Source: Chara braunii
Taxonomy: Eukaryota; Streptophyta; Charophyceae; Charales; Characeae
DNA: 21,908 nt
Direction of reading: 5' to 3'
NCBI GenBank assembly: GCA_003427395.1
Contig: BFEA01000539.1
Span: forward strand, 527,467-549,374
Part shown: positions 19,115-21,908 of the stretch, piece by piece
How the letters are laid out: every line of letters starts with the position of its first letter
Numbering within the stretch: the first letter of the stretch is position 1
The notes under the pieces: generated by a model
What the model saw: the letters and a program-made list of their open reading frames with translations, nothing else
Told to the model about the DNA's origin: nothing
Databases searched by the model: none
Translations under genes and position numbers: made by a program

Positions 19115-21182
19115 GTTGGAACCCGAGCGCGGCTCATTTGTGGGAACTTACTAGGTTTTGTCGAGATGTTCGTTGTCACTTTAACTCTAATCTTCGTTTT
19201 AGTGTCTGTGGTGACTTATGTTCTTTAGATTCTGTCGGTGTTCTTTCGCCTTCGTCTGTCTCGGCCCCCGTTGATTTCGTTCGTGACAGGGTTTTGAACG
19301 GCTTCTACTGTTCTGTTGTGTTGAGGCTTATCCTTGATTACCAAATCTCGTGGGCTGTGAAGTTTCGTAGTTATTTCTTGGAACTGCTTGCTAGCAATGT
19401 TGACTTGGAAGTCTGTGATGATCCCCTTGTGTATCAGTGTTGTCTGCTGAAGAATCGTAGTATAGGTGATCTTTTGTTCGACTTTAGAACAACTACTCAA
19501 AGTAAGAAGGTTGAATGTTGCTGTGAGTCTTTTTCTCTGGAGTTTCCGAAGACTAATGGTCATGTTTGCTTCCGGATTAAGGATTTGGATTCGGCTCTTG
19601 ATTGGTTAAAAAATAATAAGAATTTTTCACGGCCTGCATAGTGTGATGTGAATCGGTTATTGCTCAAGCAACTGAGAGACTCTGTTAATGATCTGAACTT
19701 TTTTATTCCAACCTTTTCTATTGAGGATTTTGGTAACTGTGTGCGTTTATGACGGGAGGATGTGGTGCATTCTTGCTCGGTGGAAAATGTTTTGGAATGA
19801 AAGAAAATATAGGAAGGGCTGGTCAAGGTGTTTATCGACCACAATCCGGGTGACACTTTCGTCTGCAGCTGCCCGCTGGTGTGTCGGTTAGGAATGAACA
19901 AATTGTTTCTGGATAATCAGGGTTTTCGTCTAATGGAGAAGCCAAAGGATATCTTGATGAGCACCACTGAAAAAGATTATGAGGATTTGGGGTTGTCGCG
20001 CCTAGCCAACTGGAATAAGAAAGGGATGTTGGGCCAGACCTATGTCATTCAGAAACACAAGGACATCAACAAGTGGCGTCCGATATGTCCTAGTTTTTAT
20101 GATTGTGGTGTGTGAGCTTGCCGTAAGATATCTAAGGCAGTTAATGTGTTAGTCTAGAATCTGTCGAAGCGTTCTTACTTCAATTTGCGAAACACTGACT
20201 TGTTGATTGAAAATTAGAAGGATGTTAATCGAGATCTGAATTGCGGTGAACGCTGGATCACTTCGGCATATAACATTAAAGAGATGTTTTGTAATTTGCC
20301 CCATCTTGCTATCTTGGGCGCTCTCGAGTGGATTGTGGATTACTGGTTGTCTTTTGGTACTAAGGACGTTTTGCTAAGGAAGAGAGGAAAGGGTGCAATG
20401 ATTTGACATACTCGAACCCCCGAAGGGTGGGAGGGAATTGATTTTGAACTAATTAGAAAGTTTGTTGAGTACGATGTGGAAAATACTTATGTAGTTGCTT
20501 CCGCTAGGATTCTGCAGCGAAGATTGGGATTCCAATGGGCAAATCATCCAGCCCGACGATAGCATGTCTACTTTCTGCCTTTTCAAAATTCAAGTTTCCG
20601 ACCAATTTAGACGCTTATCGGAGATTGGTTTATGGGGTGCGTTTTATCGACGATGTTTTGATTTCCGTTAAGTATCGTAAGGGTGATGCTTCCTCTCTCT
20701 GGAAAGGGTACAAATTGCTGAATTTATTTGAAAAATGCTATGCCGCGAATCTGAACTTGGACTGTACAGGCAGGGCAGAGAACTGAGAATTCCTGAAATG
20801 TGTGGGAAAGGATTTCGGTTGGCCCATGGGGATTCATTGTGCTGTCATACATAAGAATCAACGAAACATTCGGGATGGTATTCTATTCCAGAATGTGTAG
20901 GATGCGTGTTCTTACTCCAGCAGACAACAAAAGTTGGCAGTTGTTGGCTCCTTCCTTCATAGAGCATATAGGTTCACAGATATGCCGGTTGCAGTTACGG
21001 TTTTTCTCTTTACAAGATTAGAAGTGGAGTTAAGGTTGATAGGTTTTGATGATGAGTTTTCCGATTCAACGCTTCACAACTTTTCCAACAAGTTAACGGG
21101 ATGCTGGGATGACTGGGTTGACTGCTTTACTGGGTGGAATCGGGTTTCAGGATGTGGCAATATTAGGGGCCACTTTTTATGA
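19108..21182 (+). pseudogene. Penelope-type reverse transcriptase, broken
   Basis: Reads on from LSWNPSAAHLWELTRF (open from 19108) through a 240-residue N-terminal region without a recognised domain. RT motifs follow: VIQKHKD..KWRPICPSF (20044-20100), motif A as YNIKEMFCNLP (from 20269), motif B GIPMGKSSSPTIA (from 20526), and motif C FIDD (20643-20654). Next comes FLHRAYRF, a thumb-side sequence. In-frame stops lie at 19639, 19750, 19798, 19810, 20113, 20155, 20215, 20404, 20784 and 20898; one base is lost just before 20526. The motif A aspartate is replaced by asparagine (20272-20274), a catalytic loss. The frame ends at 21182 about 50 residues after the thumb, so no C-terminal GIY-YIG endonuclease is present, and none is visible at the N terminus. 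The assignment to the Penelope-like group rests on the IPMG/FIDD signature and the pLTR-hammerhead context; a DIRS-type RT is the main alternative. Confidence 0.7.
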
Positions 21183-21185
21183 ATT

Positions 21186-21273
21186 GGGCCTCTCATTCGG
21201 GGTCCGTGGGTACTTGGGGTTTCTGTTCAGGGCCTCTCATTCAGGGTTCGTCGGTACTTGGGGTTTCTGTTCG
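21186..21273. repeat. 44 bp tandem duplication before the right pLTR
   Basis: GGGCCTCTCATTCNGGGT starts at 21186 and 21230; both units end in TACTTGGGGTTTCTGTTC. It lies between the RT stop and the right terminal repeat, in the 3' untranslated part of the element. Confidence 0.9.
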
Positions 21274-21303
21274 TAACGGAGGGTCGGTCTGGTCTAAGCA
21301 GGG

Positions 21304-21713
21304 TAGTTTTTTCCATTTGACCAATAGTTAGGAAGTACTTTCGCGACCGTCCATCTAGGACTTTCCTAACCACTAGTACTTATACGTACCGACCGTCATA
21401 GTTCTCATCTCCTTCGTTCGCTGTGAGACCCCTGATGAGCTCCGGTTCCGGTGACCAGATGAAACATGTTGGGTCGATCGCCCGCGGCTAGTATGATCAT
21501 GACGTTTAGGCGTTTTTGCCTGCTTCGGTTCGAACCTTGATAGGCGCTTTCTGTGCTTCACGATGATTTTATGCCTATCCCGCCACGTTCGGGAGTTTCG
21601 TGACTACGACGTGTCCGTGTGCTTCTTCTTTCTTCCTTCTTGCGTGTTGTGAGTTTTTGATCTTGTATGCTAACTTCTCTTCTATACTTGGTTGGATGCA
21701 TGTGATTTCATCA
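21304..21713 (+). repeat. right pLTR (410 bp terminal direct repeat)
   Basis: Matches 17095-17504 along its full length, from TAGTTTTTTCCATTT to ATGTGATTTCATCA. It holds the second hammerhead and the AGGC/GCCT hairpin. Differences from the left copy are mainly C/T and G/A. Confidence 0.9.
21427..21475 (+). ncRNA. hammerhead ribozyme, type I, right copy (weakened)
   Basis: Stem I GACCC (21427-21431) with GGGTC (21471-21475), CTGATGA (21432-21438) and GAAAC (21461-21465) are intact. Stem II pairs TCCGG (21441-21445) with CCAGA (21455-21459) and has one C-A mismatch, and the base before GAAAC is T instead of C. The cleavage triplet is GTT (21468-21470) rather than GTC. It still fits the consensus but should fold and cut less well than the left copy. 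Confidence 0.75.
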
Positions 21714-21724
21714 CCAAGGACCAG
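21714..21724. repeat. right target site duplication of the retroelement
   Basis: CCAAGGACCAG, identical to 17084-17094, immediately follows the right pLTR. Confidence 0.85.
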
Positions 21725-21908
21725 ACCCGCGGTGATTGCTGGTAGCGGCAGCCAATGGTTGTCCTGAGGTCAAATTCCGGTGCTGGAATGACCGTGGGCA
21801 GGCAGAAAAGAGATGAGCGCAATAGAGGGGCAGATGGCGAAGAGGGAAGTGTTACGGTACCAGGCATCCAGGGTCAGACCCATGGAGAAAAGTTCATAGT
21901 CGCAGGCC
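21725..21908. other. host flank right of the retroelement
   Basis: Joined in the uninterrupted ancestral site to the sequence ending at 17083. No gene recognised; a minus-strand frame here crosses the element boundary and is not credible. Confidence 0.5.

Larger units (their letters stand above)
17095..21713 (+). mobile_element. Penelope-like retroelement with hammerhead ribozymes (dead copy)
   Basis: A 4.6 kb element bounded by an 11 bp target duplication. In order: a 410 bp left terminal repeat with a hammerhead motif, an untranslated leader, a broken gag-like ORF1, a broken Penelope-type reverse transcriptase, a short 44 bp tandem repeat, and a 410 bp right terminal repeat with a second hammerhead. 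Penelope-like elements are known to carry LTR-like repeats (pLTRs) containing minimal hammerhead ribozymes, which matches what is seen. The ends are not TG...CA, and no protease, integrase or RNase H frame is visible, which argues against an ordinary LTR retrotransposon. The roughly 11% difference between terminal repeats and about a dozen stops show an old, immobile insertion. Confidence 0.8.

Noticed and set aside
17095-21713. Ordinary LTR retrotransposon (copia/gypsy) or DIRS element
   Set aside because: No TG...CA ends, and no protease, integrase, RNase H or tyrosine recombinase. The ribozymes and RT motifs fit Penelope-like elements better, though DIRS was not formally excluded.
21682-21867. 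Minus-strand frame at the right edge
   Set aside because: It crosses the right pLTR end and the target duplication, so it cannot be an ancestral host exon.

Overview
The window looks like repeat-rich nuclear DNA from a eukaryote. It has long poly(A) and (TA)n tracts, many decayed transposons, one 320-base assembly gap, and no intact host gene. Open frames outside 17.7-21.2 kb are chance frames over low-complexity DNA. The organism cannot be named from sequence alone. The style of the retroelement (gag-like first frame plus Penelope-type reverse transcriptase) and stop codons mostly at CGA and CAG sites (CG and CHG methylation contexts) fit the green plant lineage. A charophyte alga such as Chara is a plausible guess, not a demonstration.

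Region 1-6.1 kb is a mosaic of simple and tandem repeats (24, 23, 72 and 155 bp periods) and small inverted-repeat elements. Two short foldback elements share ends at 1631-1742 and 1804-1914. A second small family with ends near ACCACCAGTACTT occurs in opposite orientations at 1351-1550 and 3150-3310. Region 6.1-17.0 kb looks more AT-rich. It holds a 315 bp tandem duplication (6114-6763), unannotatable AT-rich DNA, and four copies of one non-autonomous element of about 0.7 kb (8078-8812, 9792-10446 minus, 10767-11404, 16310-17013). This family has CAGGG...CCCTG ends, subterminal CGTTCGG/CCGAACG clusters, a GC-rich hairpin followed by poly(A), and two internal ~200 bp subrepeats, which suggests a hAT-like element. 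Three of its right ends abut (TA)n. The assembly gap lies between two head-to-head copies. Poly(A)-ended SINE-like repeats lie at 14.1-14.8 kb, and a hammerhead-ribozyme-like core sits between two (TA)n tracts at 11.43-11.46 kb.

The best feature is a complete but dead retroelement at 17095-21713. It has an 11 bp target duplication on both sides and two 410 bp direct terminal repeats about 89% identical (about 45 differences counted by eye). Each terminal repeat carries a hammerhead ribozyme motif. The interior holds a broken gag-like ORF1 (half a CCHC knuckle, long coiled coil, possible SAP-like segment) followed by a broken reverse transcriptase of Penelope type with motifs around K-RPI, GIPMG and FIDD. 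No GIY-YIG endonuclease, protease, integrase or RNase H was seen. In life, ORF1 would probably have packaged RNA, the RT copied it, and the ribozymes processed tandem transcripts. That division of labour is inferred from related elements.
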